Positions 23,990 to 32,822 of a stretch of 53,727 bases of DNA are shown here, one piece after another. The position numbers and the translations under genes are program-made. The stretch is from Bacillota bacterium. GTDB taxonomy: Bacteria > Bacillota > Bacilli > Paenibacillales > NBRC-103111. Below the pieces are notes generated by a model, which was not told where the DNA came from, made no database searches, and saw only the letters and a list, made by a program, of their open reading frames with translations. The DNA is taken from the NCBI GenBank assembly GCA_023388055.1, contig JAEWGW010000014.1, positions 1-53,727 of the forward strand, in the 5' to 3' direction. The stretch's first letter is position 1. Each line of letters begins with the position of its first letter.

Positions 23990-26281
23990 ATGCGCAGATC
24001 CAGCTATTTGTTAAAACTAGTGTTGCTTACAATCGTGGTCGGAACATTCCCTGTTCTGACGCTGGGCTGGTATTCCTATCACTACTCCTCCCAATCCGTG
24101 CTTGAGCAGGTGGAGGAGAGCAATACCCAGATTCTGAGGCAAAGCCAGCTGCGGGTGGAGCAAACCCTGAAGATGGTGGACTATTCCACCTCCCAGGTGC
24201 TAAGCGTCCCCAGCGTGGCCAGCGCCTTTCCCCTTCCTTTGGGGACGGAAAATCGAGTGCTTATCCAAGACATCTACAACATCCTGACCTCCATTCAAAC
24301 CTTTGAAATGGGCATTAAGGATGTTTATCTGTACAGTCTTCAACAGGATTGGCTGATTACGAATGCAGGGCTGAACGACTATAATGATCCGGGTTTGAAG
24401 TCCATGATCCGCGGTTTTTCAGGATTTCCCCAAGGCTCTGTGTGGATCAGCGGTTTGCCTGCCCCTACGCAAGGAGAAGGCGGAACCGTCGATTTGAAAA
24501 ACGCTATCATCAGTGTGAAAAAATGGCCAATCAATGCCGCTAATCCAAGGGGATTGATCTGCGTTGTGCTGTCCGCCCAGCAGCTGAACCAGCAAATCGA
24601 CAGTGAGCGCCAGGCCGGGAGCATCTTTATCGTTGACCGGGATGGCCGGATTATCGCCGACACCAACAATGCCCGAATCGGCTCAGTGGTGAACGATGTC
24701 CCCTATATTTCCAAGATTAATGAAAATCCGGAGAGCTTCGGAACCATCAGCGGCTTGGAGGGAGGAGAAAAGGTAACCGTCTCGTACCGGAAGTCCGCCT
24801 ATAACGGCTGGACCTATGTATCGGTTGTTCCCACCTCCGCCTTTACCCGCCAAGCCACTGCTATCGGATTGACCTCCATCCTGGTAAGTGTCGGCGTTCT
24901 GGCAGCCACTGTGCTTGTGGCTCTGGTCGGTTCGCGGAAAATGTACAGCCCGGTAGGCCGGATGTACCGCACCCTCTTGGAGGGCAAGGAGGGGCCAGAC
25001 CGGAAGAAGGACGAGTTCACCGCCATCTCCGAGCGGATTGAGGGGATTCTCACCGACCAGTCCCGGCTGCGTTTTGAAATCCAGGGCCAGAAGCATCAAT
25101 TGACTGAGCTCCTGGTGCGGAAGCTGATGCTGGGCGAGGTGAAGGGACAGGAAATCCAGAACAGGCTTCCGTATTACGGCCAATCCCATGCGGAAAAATG
25201 GACGGTGATGCGGGTGCTGATATTCCAGATCGACCGGCTGGACCCCAACCGGTTTACGGAAAAGGATATGGACCTTCTGCTGTTCGCCATCAGCAATATT
25301 GCAGCGGAAATTGTGCCGGAGGAGGAACGTTTGTCCCCGGTGGTGATCCAGGAATCTGTGGTGATTCTCGTCGGCAGTGCCGCCCAATCGGAGGAGCTGT
25401 TCAAGGAATCCGTCTTTGATGTGGCCAGCCGTGTCCAGGCTTCCGTGAAGCAATACCTGCAGATGGAGACCAGCGCCGGAATCAGCCGCTCCTTCAAGGA
25501 ATGGACAGATGCCTCCCGCGGATATGAGGAAAGCAAGAATGCCCTGAAATACCGGGCCCGGCTGGGGGAGGAGGCCATTCTGTTTATCGAGGATGTGCAG
25601 CCTGACAAGGGGAAAAACCCTGTGTATCCCAAGGAGCTGGGGGATAATGTGCTGGAATGCATCAAGTCTCTTGATTCCGCAGGCGCCAGGAAAGCCTTGT
25701 CCGAGCTGATGGCCGAGCTGTGGCGGCAGGATTACGACCATAACGATTACCAGCTGGCCCTGATCCGCCTGATGATGGATCTGACCAAGCTGCTGCAGGA
25801 TGCGGGCATTTCCCTTCACCTGCTCCAGTCGGACAGCAGCTCCTTTTTTGAGGATTTGCTCAAGCTGCATACCGGCAGGGAAATCGAGGACTGGTTCCTG
25901 TCCCATCTGATCATCCCCGGCATCGATCTTTTGGAGGAGCGGCGGCAAGCGCAATTTACGTCCATCTCCCAGGAGGTCAAGCGGCTCATCGAAGAGGCCT
26001 TTGATACCGATCTGACGCTGGAAAAATGCTCGGCCCGGATCAATTACCATCCGCAATATATCAGCCGTGTTTTCCGTCAGGAAACCGGCGTGACCTTTAC
26101 GGATTATCTGGCACAATACAGGCTGGAGGTGGCCAAACGGTGGCTCAAGGAAACGGAGCTGACCATCACCGACATCGCCGAAAAGCTCAAGTACAATAAT
26201 CCGGCCAATTTCATCCGTTATTTCCGCAAAATGGAGGGAGTGACCCCGGGCCAATACCGGGACAAAAACAGGGGAGTGTAA
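23990..26281 (+). CDS. membrane-anchored AraC-family regulator with extracellular Cache sensor
   Basis: This 763-aa regulator spans the membrane twice (about residues 8-30 and 285-310). Between the helices is a Cache-like extracellular domain. A cytoplasmic linker leads to a C-terminal double HTH: residues ~665-763, with LTLEKCSARINYHPQYISRV and ELTITDIAEKLKYNNPANFI. Such one-protein sensors are common beside polysaccharide loci in Paenibacillus and are thought to detect extracellular sugars and activate neighbouring genes. It follows the binding protein by 49 bp, so it is probably co-transcribed with the importer and controls it. Confidence 0.9.
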   Translation: MRRSSYLLKLVLLTIVVGTFPVLTLGWYSYHYSSQSVLEQVEESNTQILRQSQLRVEQTLKMVDYSTSQVLSVPSVASAFPLPLGTENRVLIQDIYNILTSIQTFEMGIKDVYLYSLQQDWLITNAGLNDYNDPGLKSMIRGFSGFPQGSVWISGLPAPTQGEGGTVDLKNAIISVKKWPINAANPRGLICVVLSAQQLNQQIDSERQAGSIFIVDRDGRIIADTNNARIGSVVNDVPYISKINENPESFGTISGLEGGEKVTVSYRKSAYNGWTYVSVVPTSAFTRQATAIGLTSILVSVGVLAATVLVALVGSRKMYSPVGRMYRTLLEGKEGPDRKKDEFTAISERIEGILTDQSRLRFEIQGQKHQLTELLVRKLMLGEVKGQEIQNRLPYYGQSHAEKWTVMRVLIFQIDRLDPNRFTEKDMDLLLFAISNIAAEIVPEEERLSPVVIQESVVILVGSAAQSEELFKESVFDVASRVQASVKQYLQMETSAGISRSFKEWTDASRGYEESKNALKYRARLGEEAILFIEDVQPDKGKNPVYPKELGDNVLECIKSLDSAGARKALSELMAELWRQDYDHNDYQLALIRLMMDLTKLLQDAGISLHLLQSDSSSFFEDLLKLHTGREIEDWFLSHLIIPGIDLLEERRQAQFTSISQEVKRLIEEAFDTDLTLEKCSARINYHPQYISRVFRQETGVTFTDYLAQYRLEVAKRWLKETELTITDIAEKLKYNNPANFIRYFRKMEGVTPGQYRDKNRGV

Positions 26282-26307
26282 AAGCTCCCTGTTCTTTTGC
26301 CCGGGCA

Positions 26308-26332
26308 AGGGTGTGTTTGTAAACACGGCCTA
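26308..26332. repeat. 25-bp collapsed copy of the MITE-like element
   Basis: AGGGTGTGTTTG is joined directly to TAAACACGGCCTA. These are the two outer ends of the 22165 element fused with no interior, so it looks like an internal deletion or an excision scar. Confidence 0.65.
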
Positions 26333-26344
26333 GGTAGTTGGGCT

Positions 26345-26530
26345 GGCTGAACACGAAAAATCGTATACAATTTCCCTGAAATGGGTGGAATGACGCATTG
26401 TATGCGAAAAATCATATATAATTCCGTGCTGCAGGGGTAGAAGGGCGGATTATATTCGAAAAACCGAGTATAACCGTGTTATTTGGACCGAAGGGCCAAA
26501 TTAAACATGAAAAACCGAGTTTACGCCTCC
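26345..26530. repeat. four spaced hairpins with CGAAAAAYCG-type loops
   Basis: GAAAAATCG or GAAAAACCG boxes recur at about 26354, 26405, 26459 and 26510, roughly every 51-54 nt. The later three have covarying arms that pair: TTGTATG/CATATATAA, TTATATT/AGTATAA and TAAAC/GTTTA. The layout parallels the arrays at 1863 and 45067. Confidence 0.65.
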
Positions 26531-26550
26531 GTGAGAGGGGGGGCCACCGG

Positions 26551-26648
26551 GGACCAGGTTATTCAAGGTGTGGCCTTCAAATTGGCCGTGCCAATTTCGA
26601 AGCTTTCATAACCCATCCGGCCTGCGGCCAGGACCGGGTTATTCAAGA
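26551..26648 (+). ncRNA. structured leader element, copy 1 (upstream of GH94 phosphorylase)
   Basis: This candidate cis-acting RNA ends just before the ribosome site of the phosphorylase. Helix P1 is CTTC-AAATTGGC / GCCAATTT-C-GAAG (26575-26602). Helix P2 is ATAACCC / GGGTTAT (26608-26614 with 26636-26642). It encloses P3, TCC-GGCC / GGCC-A-GGA with loop TGC. Copy 2 at 30752 has the same helices with compensatory substitutions, the same bulge positions and the same 80-nt distance between the repeated ends GGACCNNGTTATT. I do not recognise a known riboswitch family. It could also be a DNA palindrome family; no promoter was identified. Confidence 0.65.
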
Positions 26649-26666
26649 GGAGAGGAGTTTTTCAGT

Positions 26667-28973
26667 TTGGAACAGGTGAAGGAGTATGGACATTTTGAAG
26701 AGAATGGCAGGAGGTTTGTGATTACTACACCACGCACTCCGGCGCGCTGGTTCAACTATTTGTTCAACGATACCTACTACATGGAAGTAAGCGAAACCGG
26801 CCAAGGCAACAGCGTTGCCTTCCAGCCCAAGAACCGCACCTTTAACCGGGGCTACCGGTATTTTTATCTGCGGGATCAGGATTCCGCCGAGGTTTGGTGT
26901 CCGGGTTACCAGCCGCTCCGGTCGGAGGTAGAGCAGTTTAACTGCGCCCATTCGCTGGCTTACAGTGAGCTCCGCTCCGTGTACAAGGGGATCGAAGCGT
27001 CGATACACGTATTTGTCCCGGCAGAGGGCCAGCAGGAGGTGTGGACGGCCACTCTGCGCAACAACAGCGAAGCGGTCCGCCGGCTGTCCCTGTTTTCTGT
27101 GTTCTCCTTGGAGAATGGCGGTGTGATGGGCAGCAAATGTACCTTTGACGAACAGAAGCAGATCCTGTCCAGCTTCTCCTTCCCTTACCATGTTACCTAT
27201 GACGACAAGGAGAAGGTGCACGACCATACCAACTGGGTGTACGTGTACGCCGACCGGAAGGCGGATTATTGGGACTGCAGCCAACGGCGTTTTTTTGGCG
27301 GGGATGATGTTCACGATATGCCTGCGGCTCTCACGAACGGACGCTGCTCCAACAAGATTGCCGAAGCGGAGAACCCTATCGGTGCCCTCCAGCATGAGCT
27401 GGAGCTGCAGCCGGGGGAAGAAATCCAAATTCGGTTTGTAGTGGGTGTTGCCAACTCCATGGATGAGATTGAGGAAAGCCGGAAGCTGCTGCTGGCAAAA
27501 GGCTGGGCATCTCTCCTGGCAGAGGTGGAGGATATCTGGAAATCCAGAACCGATGCTTTCCTGGTGAATACACCGGACGCCAATGTGGATGCTTTCATGA
27601 ATTATTGGCTGAAAAAGCAAATTGTGCTGCAGACCCGCACCAACCGGATGTCCAACTACTGCCCGATCCGCAACCAGCTGCAGGATGCGTTGGGATATGC
27701 CCTGGTGGATGCCCCGGGTGCAGTGGAGTATATGGCTTCCGTCTTGAAGGGCCAGGAGAAAAGCGGCTTCATCAAACAATGGATTATGACCGATGGTTCG
27801 CCGCCCAAAAATCTTTGTCTGCTGAATCATACGGACGGGCCTATCTGGCTGTTGATATGCTTTGCTGCATTAGTGAACCAAAACGGCAGCCCGGAGCTGC
27901 TTAACCGCCAGATTGGCTTTAAGAATACGGACGAAACCGCCCCGGTCTATGACCATTTGCTGCTGGCGGTGGATTATATGGTCCAAGCCGTGGGTGCACA
28001 TGGGTTATGCCTCATGGGGGATGGGGATTGGAATGATCCCATCAACGGTCCCGGACGCCTGGGCAAGGGCGAATCCGCCTGGAGCACCATGGCGCTGGTG
28101 TATGCCATCCGCTCCATTCTTCCCTTCTGCCTGCAGCGGGGCGATGTGGAAACAGCCAACCGTCTGGAAGCAGCCGCTGAAAAACTGGAGAAGGCCGTCA
28201 ATGATACCTGCTGGGATGGCGCCTGGTATATAGCTGGTTTTGACGATTTCGGCATTCCTTTTGGCACAATCAAGGATGAGGAGGGCAAGCTCTTCCTCAA
28301 CACCCAAACCTGGGCTATTATGAGCGGCATCGCTCAAGGCGAACGCCTTACTGCATGTCTTGCTGCTATCGACAGCCTGGACACTCCTTGCGGACCCAAG
28401 CTGCTGGAGCCCTCCTTCAGCGAATGGAATCCCAAGTGGGGGCGCATCAGCATCAAGCTGGAGGGCACCACGGAGAATGGTTCGGTGTATTGCCATGCTT
28501 CCATGTTCAAGGCTTTTGCGGATTGTGTAGTTGGCCGGGGCAGACAGGCGCTGGACACCATCAGCAAAACCCTGCCCACCAACCCGGATAATCCGCCTGC
28601 CGTGAACCTGCAGGTGCCGATTTTTGTGCCCAACTTCTACCTCGGTCTGGAGGACTCCCCTAATTTCGGCCAATCCAGCCATCATCATTCTACCGGAACA
28701 GTGGGCTGGATGCTGTGGACCACACTGGAATATGTGCTGGGTACCCGAGCCACCGCCGAAGGCCTGGTGATCGATCCCTGTATCCCGGAGGAGTGGCGGG
28801 AATACCGGGTGGACCGGATTTTCCGCAACGCCCGTTACCAAGTGACCGTGCTGAATCCGGAGGGTGCAGCCCGCGGTGTCCGCAGGGTAGAGGTCAACGG
28901 CCAAACCTGGGAGGGAAATATCCTTCCTTACGAGGACGGCCAGGAGTATCAGGTCACCGTTTGGATGGGTTAA
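26667..28973 (+). CDS. GH94-type glycoside phosphorylase (cellobiose/cellobionate-phosphorylase-like)
   Basis: This 768-aa cytoplasmic enzyme should cleave a beta-glucoside with phosphate, releasing a sugar 1-phosphate. The N-terminal GRRFVITTPRTPARWFNYLF and YFYLRDQDSAEVW match the GH94 beta-sandwich. The (alpha/alpha)6 domain holds the catalytic-acid motif GDWND at about 453-457 and the phosphate-site motif HHHSTGTVGW near the C-terminus. The start is the TTG at 26667 with AGAGGAG ~9 nt upstream; a GTG at 26676 is an alternative. There is no signal peptide, which agrees with intracellular use of imported oligosaccharides. The structured element at 26551-26648 directly precedes the ribosome site. 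Exact substrate specificity is not decidable here. Confidence 0.88.
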   Translation: MEQVKEYGHFEENGRRFVITTPRTPARWFNYLFNDTYYMEVSETGQGNSVAFQPKNRTFNRGYRYFYLRDQDSAEVWCPGYQPLRSEVEQFNCAHSLAYSELRSVYKGIEASIHVFVPAEGQQEVWTATLRNNSEAVRRLSLFSVFSLENGGVMGSKCTFDEQKQILSSFSFPYHVTYDDKEKVHDHTNWVYVYADRKADYWDCSQRRFFGGDDVHDMPAALTNGRCSNKIAEAENPIGALQHELELQPGEEIQIRFVVGVANSMDEIEESRKLLLAKGWASLLAEVEDIWKSRTDAFLVNTPDANVDAFMNYWLKKQIVLQTRTNRMSNYCPIRNQLQDALGYALVDAPGAVEYMASVLKGQEKSGFIKQWIMTDGSPPKNLCLLNHTDGPIWLLICFAALVNQNGSPELLNRQIGFKNTDETAPVYDHLLLAVDYMVQAVGAHGLCLMGDGDWNDPINGPGRLGKGESAWSTMALVYAIRSILPFCLQRGDVETANRLEAAAEKLEKAVNDTCWDGAWYIAGFDDFGIPFGTIKDEEGKLFLNTQTWAIMSGIAQGERLTACLAAIDSLDTPCGPKLLEPSFSEWNPKWGRISIKLEGTTENGSVYCHASMFKAFADCVVGRGRQALDTISKTLPTNPDNPPAVNLQVPIFVPNFYLGLEDSPNFGQSSHHHSTGTVGWMLWTTLEYVLGTRATAEGLVIDPCIPEEWREYRVDRIFRNARYQVTVLNPEGAARGVRRVEVNGQTWEGNILPYEDGQEYQVTVWMG

Positions 28974-28996
28974 TGGGATAACAGGATAATTTAATA

Positions 28997-29049
28997 GAGG
29001 CCAACCCCTGGAGAAAGGAAGAAGTCTTCCGCCTCTTCGGGGCAGCCTC
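28997..29049 (+). promoter_or_regulatory. long hairpin in the leader of the SLH-protein gene
   Basis: Nested pairs GAGGC/GCCTC, CCCC/GGGG and a perfect GGAAGA/TCTTCC tip form one long irregular hairpin ending 30 nt before the SLH gene start. It could be an attenuator, an mRNA stabiliser or a processed terminator; it has no T tract. Confidence 0.45.
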
Positions 29050-29078
29050 CTTAATATGATGCGAGAGGTGATAAGCGG

Positions 29079-30746
29079 ATGAAAAAATGGCAAATGAAAT
29101 ACAGGGCGGTTTCTGCCCTGCTGGTGGTGCTGCTGCTTCTGCCGGGATTGGTTCTGGCGGAAGGGGCATCAACACGGCTGGATTCCATATCTGCTGCCGC
29201 ACCTGGTGAAAGCGTCGTCATTCGGGGAGACACAGAGCTGGCGGAGGTGCTGCTCCGGATTCTTCGACCTAACGGGACCTTGCTGGAGCTGGATTTGCTC
29301 AGCAAGGACGAGCTTGCCGCAGGCAAAACCGTCACCCTTCCCGCTGAAGCTCCCGAAGGAACGTATCAGGTGAGCGCAGGGATGGGACAAGATGCAGCCA
29401 CCATTAGCTTTAAGGTGGAGGCAGGTGGCAACGGGCCTGAACCAAGCACCTCGCCCAGCGTATCGCCAAGCGTGTCGCCGAGTGTGTCACCAAGCCAGTC
29501 GCCCAGTGATTCGCCGGATAGCGAAAGCCCGGGTGGTTCAGTGGGCACCATCGCCCCTTCGCCAACTGCCTCTCCCGCTTCAACGGCTAAACCAGCCGAA
29601 CAAGCGGATATCGCTGTCAAAGGCGCCATGAATGCAGCGGGAGCCGTAACTGCATCCGTATCGGAGCAAACGCTAAAGGAGGCTCTTCAAAAAACGGCCG
29701 GCAGCCAAGTAGCCATCCAGCTCGATGCTGTCAGCGGAGCGAAGGAATATCAGCTGAGCCTGCCGTCGGCGGTGCTGGAAGCTCTACCAGCCGGACAGTC
29801 GCTGCTGGTGAAGACAGAGCTGGCCAGCGTCACCGTAACCTCCGCTATGCTGGCGGGATTGGAGACTCCCCCGGCAGGCAGTATTTCCTTGATTATCGGC
29901 CGTGCCGATCCGTCCTCGCTTCCTGCAGAGGCCGTCCAAGCAGCCGGTGGAAAACCCGTACTGGAGCTTGCTTTCCACGTGGACGGCAAACCCGCTGCAT
30001 GGTCCGGCAGCCCGGTTCCCGCAACCGTCACCGTTCCTTACCAGCCTGCAGCTTCTGAGTTGGCAAGAACCGACCTGATCGTGGTCTGGCACATCGGTGA
30101 CGACGGGAACATCAGCGTAATCCCCACCAGCAGGTACAACAATGGAGCGGTCACCTTTGAAACCACACATTTCAGCAAATACGCCGTGGTTTATAGCCCC
30201 GTTGCCTTTAGTGACACTGCAAGCTACCCGTGGGCTGAAAAGCAGATTGAAGCCCTGGCGGCCCGGGGCATTATTGAAGGCACCTCCCGGGACACCTATA
30301 CCCCCGCTGCCAATATCAAACGGGCCGATTACCTGCATCTGCTGGTGAAGACCTTGGGACTTACAGCCGAATTCAGCAGCACCTTTGACGATATTTCGCC
30401 CAATGATTATTACTATACCTCCGTCAGTATTGCCAAAAAGCTCGGCATCACAGAAGGGGCCGAAGGCAACAGCTTTTATCCCGCAGCCGAAATTACCCGC
30501 CAGGATATGCTTACTCTGACGTACCGGGCCTTGTCCCTCTCAGGGGCAGTTAAGGTTAAAGGAACGGCGGAGGACCTGCAGGGTTTTGCCGACGCGTCTA
30601 CGGTGGCTTCTTATGCAGTGGACAGTTTGGCTGCCCTGTATAAAGCCAAGCTGCTGGAGGGTGATGGAAGCCAACTTCTCCCGCTAAGCCCCGCTACCCG
30701 GGCCGAAACAGCCGTGCTGATGTACCGGATTTACCAGATGAAATAA
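29079..30746 (+). CDS. secreted SLH-domain cell-surface protein
   Basis: This 555-aa exported protein has a signal peptide of ~28 residues (LLVVLLLLPGLVLAEG). An N-terminal beta-rich domain follows, then a Pro/Ser linker of PSVS repeats (about 120-165), then a middle domain of unknown type. Three C-terminal S-layer homology repeats span about 374-555 (FSDTASYPWAEKQIEALAAR, FDDISPNDYYYTSVSIAKKL, FADASTVASYAVDSLAALYK). SLH repeats bind pyruvylated wall polymer, so the protein sits on the cell surface. It has no catalytic domain I can see and may be a polysaccharide-binding or scaffold component. GAGAGGTG precedes the ATG. Confidence 0.88.
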   Translation: MKKWQMKYRAVSALLVVLLLLPGLVLAEGASTRLDSISAAAPGESVVIRGDTELAEVLLRILRPNGTLLELDLLSKDELAAGKTVTLPAEAPEGTYQVSAGMGQDAATISFKVEAGGNGPEPSTSPSVSPSVSPSVSPSQSPSDSPDSESPGGSVGTIAPSPTASPASTAKPAEQADIAVKGAMNAAGAVTASVSEQTLKEALQKTAGSQVAIQLDAVSGAKEYQLSLPSAVLEALPAGQSLLVKTELASVTVTSAMLAGLETPPAGSISLIIGRADPSSLPAEAVQAAGGKPVLELAFHVDGKPAAWSGSPVPATVTVPYQPAASELARTDLIVVWHIGDDGNISVIPTSRYNNGAVTFETTHFSKYAVVYSPVAFSDTASYPWAEKQIEALAARGIIEGTSRDTYTPAANIKRADYLHLLVKTLGLTAEFSSTFDDISPNDYYYTSVSIAKKLGITEGAEGNSFYPAAEITRQDMLTLTYRALSLSGAVKVKGTAEDLQGFADASTVASYAVDSLAALYKAKLLEGDGSQLLPLSPATRAETAVLMYRIYQMK

Positions 30747-30751
30747 AGTTA

Positions 30752-30847
30752 GGACCTTGTTAGTACAGGAGCTGCCCTCAAACCGGCCCTGCCGGTTTCG
30801 AGGCTTCCATAACAAATCCGGCCTCTGGCCCGGACCTTGTTATTACA
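30752..30847 (+). ncRNA. structured leader element, copy 2 (upstream of beta-glucuronidase)
   Basis: This copy folds as P1 CCTC-AAACCGGC / GCCGGTTT-C-GAGG (30776-30803). P2 is ATAACAA / TTGTTAT, enclosing P3 TCC-GGCC / GGCC-C-GGA with loop TCT. Relative to copy 1, five base pairs are changed on both sides so pairing is kept. Its repeated ends GGACCTTGTTA lie 80 nt apart. It ends 23 nt before the glucuronidase start, just upstream of AGGAG. Confidence 0.65.
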
Positions 30848-30870
30848 GACAGAATAGGAGTGAATTAACC

Positions 30871-32658
30871 ATGCTGTACCCCAAAGATACCTGCTCCCGC
30901 GAAGTGAAAGAGCTGTCCGGCGTTTGGCGCTTCAAGGCCGATCTGGATAATGTAGGCCGCCAGGAGCAATGGTTTGCCCAGCCCCTGACGGACACCATCC
31001 CCATGCCCGTGCCGGCCAGCTATAACGACATTACCCAGGATATAGCCATCCGTGACCACATCGGCGATGTGTGGTATGAGGAAACCTTCCTTATCCCCCG
31101 TTCCTGGAACGGCCAGCGCATTATGCTCCGTGTAGGCAGCGCCTGCCATCATGCGGTGGTGTGGGTGAACGGATCGGAGGCCGGCTCTCACAAGGGCGGC
31201 TTCCTGCCCTTCGAAATGAACATTTCCCATCTGGTCCGGTCCGGTATGGAGAACCGTGTTACCATCGTCGTCAATAACATCCTCACCTGGCAGACCCTGC
31301 CGCCCGGCCGGATCAAAACCTTCGACGATCCCCGCCACCCGGAGGGGTATCAGATCCAGGAATACTTCCATGACTTCTACAATTATGCCGGTCTGCACCG
31401 CCCGGTGAAGCTGTACTGCACCCCTAAGGAGCATATCCGGGACACAGCTGTGACCACGGAGGTGGAGGACACCAACGGGCTAGTCCACTACACAGTGGAG
31501 TGCTCGGACCCCGGGACTGCCGTCCGGGTGAAGCTGGCCGATGAGGCTGGTACTGTAGTGGCGGAGGCAAGTGGTGCGGCGGGAACCCTGACGGTGGAAA
31601 AGGCCATGCTGTGGAAGCCCCTTGCCGCTTACCTGTATACCCTGCATGTAGAGATGCTGGACGCAGAAGGCGCTCTCCTGGACCATTACCCGTTAACCGT
31701 TGGCATCCGCACCGTAAAGGTGGAGGGGAACCGCTTCCTCATCAACGGCGAGCCCTTTTATTTCAAGGGTTTTGGCAAACATGAGGACAGCGACATCAAG
31801 GGCAAGGGTCTGGACCAGGCCATCAACGTCAAGGATTTCAACCTGTTGAAATGGATCAACGCCAACTCCTTCCGCACCTCCCATTACCCCTACGCTGAGG
31901 AAATTCTCGATATGGCGGACAGGGAGGGGATTGTGGTTATTGGTGAGGTACCGGCCGTAGGCTTCACCTTTTTCAACTACAACGACAAGGTGTATACGCC
32001 GGACAAGGCCAACGACGAAACGCTGGCCCACCATAAGGATGTGCTGACAGACATGATCGCCCGGGACAAAAACCACCCGTCCATCGTCATGTGGAGTTTG
32101 TCCAATGAAGCGTCCACCTTCCAGGAGGAGGCGGTGCCCTATTACAAGGAGGTTTCCGACCTGGCCCGCAGGCTGGATGCCACCCGTCCGATTACCGTTG
32201 TGGAGTGGGCGCTGCCGGATAAATGCCAGGTGGCCCAAATGTTCGATGTGATTTGTGTGAACCGCTATTATTCCTGGTACAACGATCCCGGCGCTCTGGA
32301 GCTCATCGAGCATCAGATCGAATGGGAGCTCACCGGCTGGAACCGCAATTTCAACAAGCCCGTGATTATGAGCGAATACGGCGCAGATGCCATTGCCGGC
32401 TTCCACCAGGACCCACCGGTGATGTTTACCGAGGAGTACCAGTGCGAGCTGCTGACCCGCTACCACAATGTGTTTGACCGTCTGGATTTTGTCATCGGCG
32501 AGCATGTATGGGCCTTTGCCGATTTTGCCACCAAACAGGGTACCACCCGGATCAACGGGAACAAAAAAGGAATCTTCACCCGTCAGCGCCAGCCCAAGAT
32601 GGCCGCCAGGCTATTGAAGGATAGATGGAAGCAGATGGGGAGTTATCCCGCGAAATAA
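30871..32658 (+). CDS. uidA: beta-glucuronidase, GH2
   Basis: This 595-aa cytoplasmic GH2 enzyme removes terminal beta-D-glucuronic acid. It has the three-domain GH2 layout without a signal peptide. The acid/base is Glu413 in SNEAS, the nucleophile Glu502 in MSEYGAD, and the glucuronate-recognising N-x-K motif is Asn564-Lys566 (NKKGIFTRQRQPK). These positions nearly match the E. coli enzyme, which supports true glucuronidase activity rather than galactosidase. The start is the ATG at 30871 with AGGAG ~10 nt upstream. Its position after the importer and phosphorylase suggests it trims glucuronate from imported oligosaccharides. Confidence 0.95.
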   Translation: MLYPKDTCSREVKELSGVWRFKADLDNVGRQEQWFAQPLTDTIPMPVPASYNDITQDIAIRDHIGDVWYEETFLIPRSWNGQRIMLRVGSACHHAVVWVNGSEAGSHKGGFLPFEMNISHLVRSGMENRVTIVVNNILTWQTLPPGRIKTFDDPRHPEGYQIQEYFHDFYNYAGLHRPVKLYCTPKEHIRDTAVTTEVEDTNGLVHYTVECSDPGTAVRVKLADEAGTVVAEASGAAGTLTVEKAMLWKPLAAYLYTLHVEMLDAEGALLDHYPLTVGIRTVKVEGNRFLINGEPFYFKGFGKHEDSDIKGKGLDQAINVKDFNLLKWINANSFRTSHYPYAEEILDMADREGIVVIGEVPAVGFTFFNYNDKVYTPDKANDETLAHHKDVLTDMIARDKNHPSIVMWSLSNEASTFQEEAVPYYKEVSDLARRLDATRPITVVEWALPDKCQVAQMFDVICVNRYYSWYNDPGALELIEHQIEWELTGWNRNFNKPVIMSEYGADAIAGFHQDPPVMFTEEYQCELLTRYHNVFDRLDFVIGEHVWAFADFATKQGTTRINGNKKGIFTRQRQPKMAARLLKDRWKQMGSYPAK

Positions 32659-32822
32659 TCCCGCAAGCTGCGGGCTGCGTGTCCCAAGCCGTAATTTCGG
32701 ATGCGCAGCCTGGCAGACTGCCTCAAACAAAAGCAGAGATGAGCCGGCCCTCAACATAATTCCCTACATAACCAGCACATGGGCCAGGAAGTACAAATAC
32801 CTTTTCGAAGGAGGAACGAATC

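Noticed and set aside
26345..26530. Second apparent CRISPR-like or operator array
   Set aside because: Only short boxes are conserved and arms differ from copy to copy; it fits the hairpin-array family better.
26551..26648. T-box or other known riboswitch
   Set aside because: No T-box sequence, specifier loop or terminator/antiterminator pair is visible.
32740..32800. Possible third copy of the covarying leader element before the first giant glycosidase
   Set aside because: CATAACC and GGGCCAGGA are present, but the paired partner sequences and the repeated ends are missing; likeness may be chance.
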